DNA of 64,000 bases, from positions 62,001 through 126,000 of the forward strand of contig OY969812.1 of assembly GCA_963703335.1 (NCBI GenBank). The letters run 5' to 3'. Below the pieces are notes generated by a model that searched no databases, was not told where the DNA came from, and worked only from the letters and a program-made list of their open reading frames with translations. The DNA comes from VRUE01 sp963703335 (GTDB lineage: Bacteria > Actinomycetota > Thermoleophilia > Solirubrobacterales > 70-9). Made by a program: the position numbers and the translations under genes. Of the stretch, positions 8,205 through 16,309 are shown piece after piece. The number at the start of each line of letters is the position of its first letter. The stretch's first letter is position 1.

Positions 8205-8882
8205 TCAGGCGCCGCGGGCCGCCGCCAGGGCGACCGCGAGATCCGCGGGCAACTCGGAGCTGAAGCTGAGCTGCTCGCCCGTTTCGGGATGGACGAAGGA
8301 GAGGCGGTGGGCGTGGAGAAACTGGCGCTCCAGGTCGTACTTCTGCTCGCCGCCGTAGGTGGTGTCGCCGGCCAATGGATGCCCGATCGCGGCGAAGTGG
8401 GCGCGGATCTGATGCGTGCGGCCGGTCTCGAGACGGGCCTCAACGTAGGACTCCGCGGCGAGCAGTTCAAGGACCTCGAAGTGGGTGCGGGCCTGGCGCG
8501 AAGCCGCGCCCGATACAGCCATGCGGTGTCGCTGTCGGGAGGCCCGCCCGATCGGGGCGTCGATCGTGCCCGTGCGCGAGGCGAGGCGGCCCCGCGCCAG
8601 GGCGAGGTAGACACGTTCGACCTCGCGTCGCTGGACCTGCGCCTGAAGGGCGGCGTGAGCCTCGTCGCTGCGGGCGACGACGAGCAGGCCGCTGGTGCCC
8701 TTGTCGAGACGATGGACGATGCCGGGACGGTCCGCATCCCCCCCGCCCCCAAGCAGGTCGCCCAGCTCGCTGACGAGAGTCGGACCAGTGTGCGACGGAG
8801 CCGGATGAACGACCAAGCCGGCGGGCTTGTCGACGACGGCCAGGGCGTCGTCGGCATGGACGATGCGCAACTCGGCGCTCAT
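8205..8882 (-). CDS. RluA/RluD-family pseudouridine synthase lacking the S4 domain
   Basis: Isomerises uridine in rRNA or tRNA. The catalytic motif HRLDKGTSG with its Asp is present, as are THQIRAHFAAIGHPLAGD and the family start VVDKPAGLVVHP. I place the start at ATG 8882 because it overlaps the lspA stop (ATGA); the frame continues upstream only through lspA antiphase sequence. The resulting 225 aa lack the N-terminal S4 RNA-binding domain of RluD proper, so the target uridine is uncertain. The lspA-rluD pairing is widespread in bacteria. Confidence 0.88.
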   Translation of the reverse strand: MSAELRIVHADDALAVVDKPAGLVVHPAPSHTGPTLVSELGDLLGGGGDADRPGIVHRLDKGTSGLLVVARSDEAHAALQAQVQRREVERVYLALARGRLASRTGTIDAPIGRASRQRHRMAVSGAASRQARTHFEVLELLAAESYVEARLETGRTHQIRAHFAAIGHPLAGDTTYGGEQKYDLERQFLHAHRLSFVHPETGEQLSFSSELPADLAVALAAARGA

Positions 8883-9337
8883 CCCGAAGGCTCGCGCAGA
8901 TAGGCGAAGGCGAGCAGGAGGACGCCGGCGGTCACCGCCACATCGGCGAGATTGAAGGCCGGCCAGCTGCCGATCGCGATGAAGTCGGTGACGGCGTCGG
9001 CGCGAATGCGGTCGGCGAGGTTGCCAAGCGCCCCGCCCGCGAGCAGCCCCGCCGCCGCCCACATACCGGGCCTGGTCGGATCGCGGGAGAACAGGTAGCC
9101 GACGACGCCCAGTGCGAGCGCGGTAACCAGCACCAGCCGCGTGCCGCCGCCGGCCGCGAGGCCGAAGGCGACGCCGCTGTTGTGCGAGAGCGTCAGATCG
9201 ATCGGGCCGACGACGCTGACGTCTTCCCCCGGGACAAGATTCGCCTCGATCAGCGCCTTCGCTGCTTGATCGAGGACGACGACAATTCCGGCCAGGGCGC
9301 CTGCGTGGCGCCAGGCGCGGGCGCGGGCGCCGCTCAC
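8879..9337 (-). CDS. lspA: Lipoprotein signal peptidase (signal peptidase II)
   Basis: Aspartyl protease of the inner membrane that removes the signal peptide of diacylated prolipoproteins. Four hydrophobic segments in 152 aa. Conserved motifs are VLDQAAK, the LSHNSGVAFGL loop, and the two catalytic Asp regions GNLADRI and FNLADV. The start is GTG 9337, overlapping the YggT stop as GTGA. It overlaps the downstream pseudouridine synthase (ATGA). Confidence 0.94.
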   Translation of the reverse strand: MSGARARAWRHAGALAGIVVVLDQAAKALIEANLVPGEDVSVVGPIDLTLSHNSGVAFGLAAGGGTRLVLVTALALGVVGYLFSRDPTRPGMWAAAGLLAGGALGNLADRIRADAVTDFIAIGSWPAFNLADVAVTAGVLLLAFAYLREPSG

Positions 9338-9636
9338 CCTTCAATCAGGCCGACGACGATGGCCCGCACCACGAAGAGCAAGATCACGCCGAGGACGGGG
9401 CTGAGGTCGAGGGCAAATCCACCGCCTCCGATCGGCGGCAGAAAACGCCGGAAGACGTTGAGATATGGATCGGTGGTCTCTTTGATGAAGTCGAGCGTCG
9501 CCCGCAGCGCCCGGTTGTAAGGCATGCGCGGCACCCAGGAACTGAGAATGTTGAGGAAGATGAGAATGATGTAGACGAGGAAGAGGGCGCTGACGTAATC
9601 GGCGACGTCGAAACGGGTCAGGGCGAAGGAGATCAT
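9334..9636 (-). CDS. YggT-family membrane protein
   Basis: A 100-aa protein with two hydrophobic segments (VSALFLVYIILIFLNILSS and ALDLSPVLGVILLFVVRAIV) joined by the family signature DPYLNVFRRFLPPIG. YggT proteins are found beside proC, sepF or division genes, and have been linked to osmotic tolerance and septum placement in some organisms; the biochemical role is unknown. The stop overlaps lspA and the start overlaps the proC stop, so it is translated within the proC operon. Confidence 0.88.
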   Translation of the reverse strand: MISFALTRFDVADYVSALFLVYIILIFLNILSSWVPRMPYNRALRATLDFIKETTDPYLNVFRRFLPPIGGGGFALDLSPVLGVILLFVVRAIVVGLIEG

Positions 9637-10373
9637 CCGCGCATCCTCTCCAACGAGGCCCGCACCGCCGCCGCAAACGCCTCACGTGCCCCCTCGCGAT
9701 CAAGTGCCTCCAGGCCGGCCTCGGTGCTCCCGCCCGGCGACGCCACGGCCTTCCTCACGTCGGCCGGATGTCGAACCCGCAGCAGCTCCGCCGTCCCAGC
9801 GGTCGTCTCCACCACCAACTCTCGCGACAGCTCCTCATCCAAGCCATCCGCCGCTCCCGCATCGGCGATCGCTTCAACGGCCAGCGCCAAATAGGCCGGA
9901 GCGCACCCCATCACCGCGGTGGCCGCGTCGAATTCCGAATCCTTCAGCTCGACCACATGTCCAAGCCCTTCCAGTAGCGCCCGCACCCCAGCGTGTGACG
10001 AACCCGCGACGCAGAGCACTCCCTTGCGCACCTCGACCCCAACGTTCGGCATCACCCGCACAACCTCCGCATTCGGGAAGGCGCTCTCCACCCGCTCAAG
10101 CGAAGTGGCGCCCAGCAAAGAGACAAGCACCTGTACATCGGAGAGCTCAGCTGAAACCTCGTCGAGCTTTCCCGGCTTAACAGCCAGCACGACGACGTCG
10201 GCCCGCTCGGCGAGCTCCCGGTTCGTCGCAACAGCCTCGCCACCGAGCTCCGCCGCAAGCTCCGCCGCTCGTCCCGACCCTGAGTCTGAAAAGAGGATTG
10301 AGCGCTGCGGATCCACGAGCCCGCGTGCCATGGCCGCAGCCATGTTCCCGGACCCACAAAAGCCAACGATCAT
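9633..10373 (-). CDS. proC: Pyrroline-5-carboxylate reductase
   Basis: Last step of proline synthesis: reduction of P5C with NAD(P)H. The N-terminal Rossmann motif is GFCGSGNMAAAMARGL. The C-terminal family signature is present in slightly altered form (AVASPGGSTEAGLEAL), as is VRVMPNVGVEV. Length 246 aa is at the short end. ATG 10373 is preceded by TAGGCT and 6 nt, so it probably begins a leaderless transcript for proC-yggT-lspA-rluD. Confidence 0.94.
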   Translation of the reverse strand: MIVGFCGSGNMAAAMARGLVDPQRSILFSDSGSGRAAELAAELGGEAVATNRELAERADVVVLAVKPGKLDEVSAELSDVQVLVSLLGATSLERVESAFPNAEVVRVMPNVGVEVRKGVLCVAGSSHAGVRALLEGLGHVVELKDSEFDAATAVMGCAPAYLALAVEAIADAGAADGLDEELSRELVVETTAGTAELLRVRHPADVRKAVASPGGSTEAGLEALDREGAREAFAAAVRASLERMRG

Positions 10374-10379
10374 CTGGGC

Positions 10380-10385
10380 AGCCTA
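10380..10385 (-). promoter_or_regulatory. Putative -10 element for the proC operon
   Basis: TAGGCT on the minus strand with a 6-nt gap to the proC ATG, the same hexamer and spacing as at hisF. Predicts a transcript starting at or within a base of the ATG. Confidence 0.5.
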
Positions 10386-10399
10386 ACCCGACCGAGTGG

Positions 10400-10515
10400 A
10401 GAGGGGCGGGTGCCTCGCCTGCGCGCGGCGCTCCCTTTTTCGCACAGATCACTCGGCGAGAGCAATAACGCTCCAGGCGAAAAAGTCAGCGCGCAGGCGA
10501 GGCACCCGCCCCTCT
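10400..10515. repeat. Two-tier palindrome with 27-bp perfect arms between phoA and proC
   Basis: The arms 10400-10426 and 10489-10515 are perfect reverse complements (27 bp). Nested inside is a second pair, CTTTTTCGC at 10435-10443 and GCGAAAAAG at 10477-10485. The intervening loop has no obvious coding content. It lies 3' of phoA and upstream of proC and could terminate phoA. The same plan recurs at 17093-17206 with different outer arms. Confidence 0.8.
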
Positions 10516-10529
10516 CTAACTAACCTCGG

Positions 10530-11927
10530 TTAGCCGCCCAGCACGTCGAACAGATCCGTATGGTCGTTAGTCCCGAGAATGTCCAGCGAACCCGGCCCGC
10601 TGCCCCAGACCGGCACAGCGGCGCCAGTGTGCTGCTGGCTCGGCGGCGCCGCAACAGGCGCCGCGCCCGGCCCGCCGTAGCCCGCCGTCCCGTAGGTCAG
10701 GCTCATCGTCTGCCCGTCCTTGGTCAGCAGGTTCGTCGAGTATCCCGTCGGTACCCCTGAGCCGCTGGAATCCTCGCTGACGATCTGGCTCGTGTGCGAG
10801 TGGTCGGCGGTGACGACGATCAGCGTGTCGGGGTGGTGGCGCTGGTAGTCGAGCGCGACCCCGATCGCATTGTCGAAGGCCACGGTCTCGCCGAGCTGGC
10901 CGCAGGCGTTGGTCGCGTGGTCCTGCTTGTCGATCGAGGCCCCCTCGACCTGGAGGAAGAAGCCCCTCCGGTTCTCGAGTAGGCCGATCGCCTTCTGGGT
11001 CATCGCCGCCAGGCTCGGCTCGCTCGCCGGGCGCTGGTTCTCGTTGCACGCCACCGGGGCGTTGCCCTTGCCCAAGGACGCGGCGGGACCGCTCCACTCG
11101 AGCGACATGTTGCCCGGCGTGAAGAGGCCGAGCACCGGTTTGCCGCCCGGCGCGGCGCTCAATCCAGCCGCGTCAGTGACGTATTTGTAGCCCTTGGCCT
11201 GAGCCGATTCGATCACGGTCTTGCCCGTATCGGGGCCACCGGTGATTTTCTGTTCGAAGCGGCCGCGGCCGCCGCCGAGCAGCACGTCCACCTTGTGATC
11301 GATCTCCTGCTCGGCGATCGAGCCGAGGCCGCTGGCGGCCTTTGTCTCGGTCGGACAGGCGCCCATGTTGGCCGGGCCCTGGCAGCCGCGCAGCGAGATA
11401 TGTGAGGCAAGCACCGCTGGGGTTGCGTCGGTGATCTCAGCGGTCGAGACGTCGCCGACCTTCATGCCCCGTTTCTGGGCCAGCTCCAGCACCGTCTTCA
11501 GGTTCGTGCCCGGGACCGACTCGGCCGTGCTCGGCCCCTGGGAGATGCGCTCGTCGATCGTCTTCTGCCCGGTCGCCCACATCGTTCCCGTCGAAGCCGA
11601 GTCGGGGTCGTAGTCCGGCAGGTAGTTCGGGCCCGCCCCGGGCTTCACCGACCAGGTCGTGTCGAAGCCGGTGAACGGCATCCGGTCGACGTTGAGGCTG
11701 TTGTGGACGCCCTGGTAGTAGCGGGCGGCGGTGATCTCCTGCGTCCCCATTCCATCGCCGAGGAAGAAGATCACGTTGTCGGGCTGGCGATCGTGAAACG
11801 CTGCGACAAAGGCGCGCTTGGTGCTATTAGGCTTCTGGCTGAACAGACCCGCGGCTGCGCTGCCGGCGCCGAGAGCGGCGATGGCGAATGCTGCTGCGAG
11901 CGCGAAGACGAGACGTCTGCGCTTCAT
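10530..11927 (-). CDS. phoA: Secreted alkaline phosphatase (PhoA family)
   Basis: Hydrolyses phosphate monoesters outside the membrane, probably for phosphate scavenging. A signal peptide is clear (MKRRRLVFALAAAFAIAALG, cleaved near AAAG at residues 24-27); the triple Arg might be read by the Tat system. Metal ligands sit in FFLGDGMG (Asp58), catalytic Ser110 in DPDSASTG, and more ligands in IDKQDHATN and ADHSHTSQ. Length 465 aa is typical. AGGAGG precedes the ATG, and a dyad spans that site. Monocistronic. Confidence 0.95.
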   Translation of the reverse strand: MKRRRLVFALAAAFAIAALGAGSAAAGLFSQKPNSTKRAFVAAFHDRQPDNVIFFLGDGMGTQEITAARYYQGVHNSLNVDRMPFTGFDTTWSVKPGAGPNYLPDYDPDSASTGTMWATGQKTIDERISQGPSTAESVPGTNLKTVLELAQKRGMKVGDVSTAEITDATPAVLASHISLRGCQGPANMGACPTETKAASGLGSIAEQEIDHKVDVLLGGGRGRFEQKITGGPDTGKTVIESAQAKGYKYVTDAAGLSAAPGGKPVLGLFTPGNMSLEWSGPAASLGKGNAPVACNENQRPASEPSLAAMTQKAIGLLENRRGFFLQVEGASIDKQDHATNACGQLGETVAFDNAIGVALDYQRHHPDTLIVVTADHSHTSQIVSEDSSGSGVPTGYSTNLLTKDGQTMSLTYGTAGYGGPGAAPVAAPPSQQHTGAAVPVWGSGPGSLDILGTNDHTDLFDVLGG

Positions 11928-11930
11928 CTT

Positions 11931-11969
11931 TCCTCCTAGGTTGGTTGCGGAACTGCGGCCAACCTAGGA
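11931..11969 (-). promoter_or_regulatory. phoA ribosome-binding site overlapped by an 11-bp inverted repeat
   Basis: TCCTAGGTTGG at 11934-11944 pairs exactly with CCAACCTAGGA at 11959-11969 across 14 nt. On the phoA mRNA the 3' arm runs into the AGGAGG ribosome-binding site (11931-11936). It could be an operator for a dimeric regulator of phosphate genes, or an RNA hairpin that hides the ribosome-binding site. It does not look like a standard Pho box. Confidence 0.5.
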
Positions 11970-12072
11970 ACGGGCAGACGGCTCGATGTGGCAATGGCGT
12001 TGAAGGTCGGTGACGATCCGGTAGCGGCCCTGTCGCCAACCAGTGAACATCCCGTTGCCGACCGGCAAACGG

Positions 12073-12618
12073 CTAGGACTGGTTGAAGAAGCCTTTGTCG
12101 AGCAGCCGGGCCTTCTCCTCGGCCGAAACCTCGACGTTGCGCGGCGTCAAGAGGAAGATCTTCTCGGCAATTCGCTGCATGCCGCCGTCGAGCGAATAGG
12201 TGAGGCCGGAGCAGAAATCGATCATCCGCTTGGAAAGCTCATGGTCGGTGGTCTGCAGGTTGAGGATCACCGGGACCTTGCGCTTGAACTGGTCGGCGAC
12301 CTGCTGGGCGTCATTGAAGTTGCGAGGGATGACGAGGTGGACCTGGACGTCGGAGTCGCCGTTGCCGACCGGCCGCAAGGTGCGAGTCCGTGAGGCGGCA
12401 ATTGGCTCATCGTCGGAGAAGATGTCGTCGATCTCATCGCGGCGCGAGCGGCGCGATGTGGGGAGCCGGCGTACCTGGCCGGACTCGCGACGGCCCTCGT
12501 AGGCCTCTTCCGAGCTGGTTTCAGGCTCGAAATCCTCCTCGTACTCGGGGCCGTAGTCGTGATCCTCGGCGAGGCCGAAGTAGACCAGCGCTCTATGCCA
12601 TGTATCGCGTAGGGCCAT
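12073..12618 (-). CDS. sepF: Cell division protein SepF
   Basis: Membrane-tethering partner of FtsZ in Gram-positive bacteria lacking FtsA. The N-terminal amphipathic helix (ALRDTWHRALVYFGLAED) would bind membrane. An acidic linker follows, then the SepF core from about residue 88 (VHLVIPRNFNDAQQVADQFKRKVPVILN, DFCSGLTYSLDGGMQRI, IFLLTPRNVEV). Length 181 aa is usual. It ends a line of genes cca, pgeF, yggS, sepF; yggS-sepF neighbours are standard. A CATAAT 43 bp upstream may give it its own promoter. Confidence 0.95.
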   Translation of the reverse strand: MALRDTWHRALVYFGLAEDHDYGPEYEEDFEPETSSEEAYEGRRESGQVRRLPTSRRSRRDEIDDIFSDDEPIAASRTRTLRPVGNGDSDVQVHLVIPRNFNDAQQVADQFKRKVPVILNLQTTDHELSKRMIDFCSGLTYSLDGGMQRIAEKIFLLTPRNVEVSAEEKARLLDKGFFNQS

Positions 12619-12660
12619 GGTTTTCGCTTGTTCGGCCCGAAGAGACCGATTCCTCTAGGG

Positions 12661-12666
12661 ATTATG
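12661..12666 (-). promoter_or_regulatory. Possible -10 element for sepF
   Basis: CATAAT on the minus strand, five of six bases of the TATAAT consensus, in the yggS-sepF gap and just after the palindrome. It predicts a leader of about 36 nt. No clear ribosome-binding site precedes sepF. Confidence 0.35.
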
Positions 12667-12685
12667 GCTCATTTTGAGGTATTGG

Positions 12686-12784
12686 CCGGCGGGTCCTGTC
12701 GCGGTGGCCCTCCCCCACATGCTCAGACGCCGCTTCGCGGCGCCTTCCGCTGCGGGGGACCCCCGCCACCGCGCCACCCGCCGG
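12686..12784. repeat. Imperfect long palindrome carrying the GCGGGTCCTGTC motif
   Basis: The outer arms CCGGCGGGT (12686-12694) and ACCCGCCGG (12776-12784), and the next arms CGCGGTGGC (12700-12708) and GCCACCGCG (12765-12773), are perfect. The centre has a GC-rich run and a small hairpin. GCGGGTCCTGTC (12689-12700) and CGCCACCCGC (12772-12781) recur at the ends of the palindrome at 59011-59094. It lies between yggS and sepF. Confidence 0.7.
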
Positions 12785-12791
12785 AGAATCG

Positions 12792-13424
12792 TCAGATGTA
12801 GAGCGCTGTGCCCAAGCGGACGATGGTTGCTCCCTCTTGGACTGCGACGCGCCAGTCTTGCGAGGTGCCCATGGAGAGCTTGGGTAGTTCATGCGTGGCA
12901 GCCAGCTCGGCGAGGCGAGCGAAATGGGGTCTTGAGTCCTCTGGGTTTTGGCTGAATGGCGGCATTGTCATCAGGCCCACGACTCGAACCGGGCAGCGTT
13001 CGATGAACGTCATGAGCTTGCCAGGAGCCACTCCTCCCTTTTCCTCCTCCCCAGCGATGTTGACCTCGATCAGGACCTCGGTGTCTGGGTTGCCATGGCG
13101 GCCGAGTTGGTCCAGGGCGGAATCGGTGGCTACGGAGTGGATCAGGCGGCACATGGGCAGTAGCTGCTTGACCTTGCGGCTCTGCAGGTTGCCGATGAAA
13201 TCCCATTCGAAGGCGTCGGCCCAGCGCTCGTGCTTGGCGGCGAGGTCCTGTTGGCGGTTCTCGCCGACCAGGCGGATACCGGCCTCGGCGAGGGCGCCCA
13301 TCTCTTCGATCGGCACGTACTTGGTCGCGGCGAGGATCTCGACGCCGGGCCCGGCCAGCTCGCGTGCCTCGGCGAAGTTGGCGGCGATCTTGGTCGGATC
13401 GAGCCCGTGAATTAGCCCCGGCAC
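12792..13424 (-). CDS. YggS-family pyridoxal-phosphate homeostasis protein
   Basis: PLP-binding barrel protein without known catalytic activity that buffers pyridoxal phosphate in other bacteria. The PLP lysine is in ILAATKYV, followed by GENRQQDL and HFIG-like DFIGNLQSRK; the phosphate-binding end has GTSQDWRVAVQEGATIVRLG. At 210 aa it is slightly short, ending right after the conserved TALYI. Start GTG 13424, two bases after the pgeF stop. Located between pgeF and sepF, the usual division-cluster neighbourhood. Confidence 0.92.
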   Translation of the reverse strand: MPGLIHGLDPTKIAANFAEARELAGPGVEILAATKYVPIEEMGALAEAGIRLVGENRQQDLAAKHERWADAFEWDFIGNLQSRKVKQLLPMCRLIHSVATDSALDQLGRHGNPDTEVLIEVNIAGEEEKGGVAPGKLMTFIERCPVRVVGLMTMPPFSQNPEDSRPHFARLAELAATHELPKLSMGTSQDWRVAVQEGATIVRLGTALYI

Positions 13425-13426
13425 GC

Positions 13427-14209
13427 TCAGGCCCCCTTTCGCTCGAGCCAGACCAGACCCGCCTGGCGACCGGTGCGCCCGGCGTCTCTCCGATGCGAAA
13501 AGAAGAGCTCGGCCTCGCAGCTGGTGCAGAGCCCGCTGGTCTCAATCCGCTCGACTCCATGCTCGCCTAGTAGCCGCTGGGCGACCACGGGAAGGTCGAG
13601 CATGTGACCGGAGGCGATGTCGTTACCCAGGCCTGCGAAGGCGAAGAGCACCTCGTCGCCGACTTCGTAGCAGCAGGGACCGATCGAGGGACCGATCGCC
13701 GCGTCCGTAGCCTCGAGAGCCTCAACTCCCTTGGCGATGATGCCGGCCGCGAGGCCGCGCCAGCCGCAATGCAGCATTGCCACGCCCCGGGGCCCACGGA
13801 GCGCCACCGGCACGCAATCGGCGACGAGGACGAGCGCGGCCGTCCCGCTTGCGCCGAGAACGTGCCCGTCGGCCTGCGGCGTTTTCTCGGCCGACAGCGC
13901 CGCTTTATCGTGACCGCCTTCGTAGGAGGCGAGCGACCAACTGGGCAATGCCACCGCGTCGTGGGCAATCAGTTCGGAGCCGTGGACCTGTCGCGAGATC
14001 GTGATGCGGTTAGTGGGGAATCGGAGAGCCGCGGCCAGCAGACGGCGATTCTCGATTACCGCGTCGCGGTCATCGTCTGTGTAGACACCTAGGTTGAGCC
14101 CGTCGAAAGGGGGTGCGCTGACACCGCCGCGGCGCGCCGTGAAGGCGGCGCGTGCCCCCGGCATCGTTGCCTCCAGCCAGCGCACCCCGCTCGCCTCACG
14201 CCACTCCAT
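13427..14209 (-). CDS. pgeF: PgeF/YfiH-family protein (laccase-domain, purine nucleoside or peptidoglycan-editing)
   Basis: Zinc protein of the multicopper-polyphenol-oxidase-like family. Members have been assigned purine nucleoside phosphorylase activity or peptidoglycan editing; sequence alone does not decide. Likely metal ligands: His in SRQVHGSEL, Cys in VADCVPVAL, His in MLHCGWRG. GPSIGPCCYEVGDEV is also conserved. ATG 14209 gives 260 aa and overlaps the cca stop by 14 bp; an upstream ATG at 14236 is possible. It sits between cca and yggS. Confidence 0.9.
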   Translation of the reverse strand: MEWREASGVRWLEATMPGARAAFTARRGGVSAPPFDGLNLGVYTDDDRDAVIENRRLLAAALRFPTNRITISRQVHGSELIAHDAVALPSWSLASYEGGHDKAALSAEKTPQADGHVLGASGTAALVLVADCVPVALRGPRGVAMLHCGWRGLAAGIIAKGVEALEATDAAIGPSIGPCCYEVGDEVLFAFAGLGNDIASGHMLDLPVVAQRLLGEHGVERIETSGLCTSCEAELFFSHRRDAGRTGRQAGLVWLERKGA

Positions 14210-15329
14210 CGCCACCCCTAGCCACCTCCAGCGCAAGAGCCAGCTCTTGCTCGCGTCCGCCTATCTCGCCATCGAGCTTGCGGCGCAGTGCCTCCTGGAG
14301 TCCACGGCCGACAGCCGGACCCTCGGGCACACCGGCGGCAATCAAGTCGCTCCCGTCTATTTCCAACTCGACGTCGCGCCACTCGGCCAAGTACCGGTCA
14401 AGCCACTCCCCCCCCAGCGCACGGGCGAGCAGCAGCTCGAGGAGGCTGTGAGCCGAGGCGAGAGCAACGGCATCCGATGGAGCGGAGGGCTGCTGCCGCG
14501 CCAGGGTTCTCGCTTCGCCGAGAGGCTCCAGCGCCGCGGCGAAGAGGGCGCGGTCGCGAGGCAGATCGAGTCCACGCCATGGCTCCTCACCAAGCAACGC
14601 GGCGACCCTTGGAATGGCCTGTCCGGCGTCATCGCCGAGCGGCATCACGCCCCACTCCTCCAGCAACTCGAAGGCGCGCGGAGCCTCTGCCTCGCCCGCG
14701 AGCCGCAACAGCTCGGCAGCGCGACGATCGGCGGAGACCGTGCTCAGCTTCGCTTCGCTCAGCAGCGCGGCCGTACGGGGCTCGAGCTCAAACCCGAAAC
14801 GGGCTGCATAGCGCGCGGCGCGGATCGCCCGGGTCGGGTCGTCGACGAAGGAGTTGTCGTGCAGTACCCGGAGTCGCTTTTCGGCGAGGTCCGCTTCGCC
14901 GCCGAAGGGATCGATCAAGCGGGGCTCCCCCTGGAGCGGAATCGCCATGGCGTTGACGGTGAAGTCGCGGCGTCGCAGATCGTCGGCGAGGTCGGCGCCG
15001 GGCTCAACCACCGGCAGGGCGCCGGGCTCTGGGTAGGTCTCCGAGCGCGCCGCGGCGATGTCCACCTCGTGACCGTCGAGCTTCGCCTTGGCCGTGCCAA
15101 AGCGCTCGTGGGAGACAACCTCAGCCCCCAGCCTGGCGGCGAGCGCCGCGGCGTCGCCCTCGACGACGAGGTCGATGTCCGCCCGGCCGCGATCGAGGAG
15201 CAAGTCACGCACCGCGCCGCCGACCAGGTAGACCGGGTCTCCACCCATTTCGCGCACACGAGATAGCTCCGGATGCAAGCGCTCCAGGGCCTCGGCGATG
15301 CTCTCAGTGTGATCTTGCGAAGCGGCCAT
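14196..15329 (-). CDS. CCA tRNA nucleotidyltransferase / poly(A) polymerase family protein
   Basis: Class II nucleotidyltransferase. The head domain shows VYLVGGAVRDLLLDR, then the metal Asp pair in ADIDLVV, RDFTVNAMAI, DPFGG and the ATP-site motif DDPTRAIRAARYAARFGF. The C-terminal half is helical. CCA addition is the likely job, but poly(A) polymerase relatives share these motifs. I prefer ATG 15329 because TAGGCA precedes it by 8 nt; ATG 15347 with GGAGAGG upstream is the alternative and adds six residues. Divergent from the deacetylase gene. Confidence 0.88.
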   Translation of the reverse strand: MAASQDHTESIAEALERLHPELSRVREMGGDPVYLVGGAVRDLLLDRGRADIDLVVEGDAAALAARLGAEVVSHERFGTAKAKLDGHEVDIAAARSETYPEPGALPVVEPGADLADDLRRRDFTVNAMAIPLQGEPRLIDPFGGEADLAEKRLRVLHDNSFVDDPTRAIRAARYAARFGFELEPRTAALLSEAKLSTVSADRRAAELLRLAGEAEAPRAFELLEEWGVMPLGDDAGQAIPRVAALLGEEPWRGLDLPRDRALFAAALEPLGEARTLARQQPSAPSDAVALASAHSLLELLLARALGGEWLDRYLAEWRDVELEIDGSDLIAAGVPEGPAVGRGLQEALRRKLDGEIGGREQELALALEVARGGDGVA

Positions 15330-15337
15330 ATCCCGGT

Positions 15338-15347
15338 TGCCTACCAT
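15338..15347. promoter_or_regulatory. Overlapping divergent -10 elements, cca / deacetylase
   Basis: TGCCTACCAT reads as TACCAT rightward (15342-15347) and as TAGGCA leftward (15343-15338), the two hexamers sharing the TA. TAGGCA lies 8 nt before the cca ATG at 15329. TACCAT lies 14 nt before the deacetylase ATG. The same symmetric layout recurs at 32286-32295 and 49301-49310. Confidence 0.45.
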
Positions 15348-15361
15348 GATCGCCTCTCCGG

Positions 15362-16309
15362 ATGGCCGACCAGCCCAACAACGAGTCTCCCCGGCGCAGC
15401 CAATCCGAACGCCTCGTCCGGCGAGAGGCACAAAGGCGCCGCATCCGCCGCCGCCGCCGCGTCGGCGCCTCTGCGGCGCTCCTCACGATCGCGGTGGCGA
15501 CAGCGATAGCCGTGCTTCTCACCGCCGGCAACGGCAGCCCGGCCTCAAATCGCGCCGGCCGAGCTCAGGCAGGCGGGCAGCGCGGTCGCGCCAAACGGCA
15601 AGGCTCCGGCGCGGTGCGCAACGCGACCCCTGGGGCCGACTGGCAGCCGCACCTCGGCCCGGTACCGATCCTCGAGTACCACGTACTCGGCTCGCCGCCG
15701 CCGGGCGCCGCATATCCCGAGCTCTACGTGACGAGGCCTGTCTTCCACCGCCAAATGAACTGGCTCGAAGACCACGGCTTCCAGGCAGTCACGCTGGAAG
15801 CGGTTGAGGAGGCTTGGTACCACCACGGCGTCCTGCCGCCAAAGCCGGTCGTGATCTCCTTCGACGACGGCTACCGGCCGCAGTTCACCTACGCGCTGCC
15901 GGAGCTTCGCCGGCACAGTTGGCCCGGCGTGCTCAGCCTCAAGGCCGAAGGATCGGACCTCTACACGAGCAATGTGGAAGTGATGATCGACGCCGGCTGG
16001 GAGCTCGCCGCCCACACGATCGACCACCGGGACCTGACGACCCTTGACGCCGACCAGTTGAAGGAAGAAGTGGCGGGATCGCGGACGATCCTGCGTCGCG
16101 AATACAACGTCCCAGTGGCGGACTTCTGCTACCCCGCGGGTCGCTTCAACGCGACCGTGATCGCCGCGGTGGAAGCCGCCGGCTACAGCGGCGCCACCAC
16201 CGAGATCCCCGGCTACGCCGATCGCGATGCGCCCTATGAGCTCGCCCGCTTCGAGATCCTCGGCTCGAGCGGCGTCAGCGGCATGGCTGCGGATCTCGCC
16301 TCGGGCTAG
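15362..16309 (+). CDS. Membrane-anchored polysaccharide deacetylase (NodB domain)
   Basis: An N-terminal basic segment (RREAQRRRIRRRRR) precedes one hydrophobic helix (residues about 36-58), then a Ser/Gly/Arg-rich linker and a carbohydrate esterase 4 domain. CE4 motifs: VVISFDDGY with the catalytic and metal Asp, AHTIDHRDLT with the metal His pair, and FCYPAGRFN. It probably deacetylates peptidoglycan or another wall glycan outside the membrane. 315 aa. Its TAG stop overlaps the convergent hisF stop in CTAG. Confidence 0.9.
   Translation: MADQPNNESPRRSQSERLVRREAQRRRIRRRRRVGASAALLTIAVATAIAVLLTAGNGSPASNRAGRAQAGGQRGRAKRQGSGAVRNATPGADWQPHLGPVPILEYHVLGSPPPGAAYPELYVTRPVFHRQMNWLEDHGFQAVTLEAVEEAWYHHGVLPPKPVVISFDDGYRPQFTYALPELRRHSWPGVLSLKAEGSDLYTSNVEVMIDAGWELAAHTIDHRDLTTLDADQLKEEVAGSRTILRREYNVPVADFCYPAGRFNATVIAAVEAAGYSGATTEIPGYADRDAPYELARFEILGSSGVSGMAADLASG

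Noticed and set aside
8883..9344. Upstream extension of the pseudouridine synthase frame
   Set aside because: The extension is Arg-rich out-of-frame sequence of lspA; ATG 8882 overlaps the lspA stop and begins the catalytic domain.
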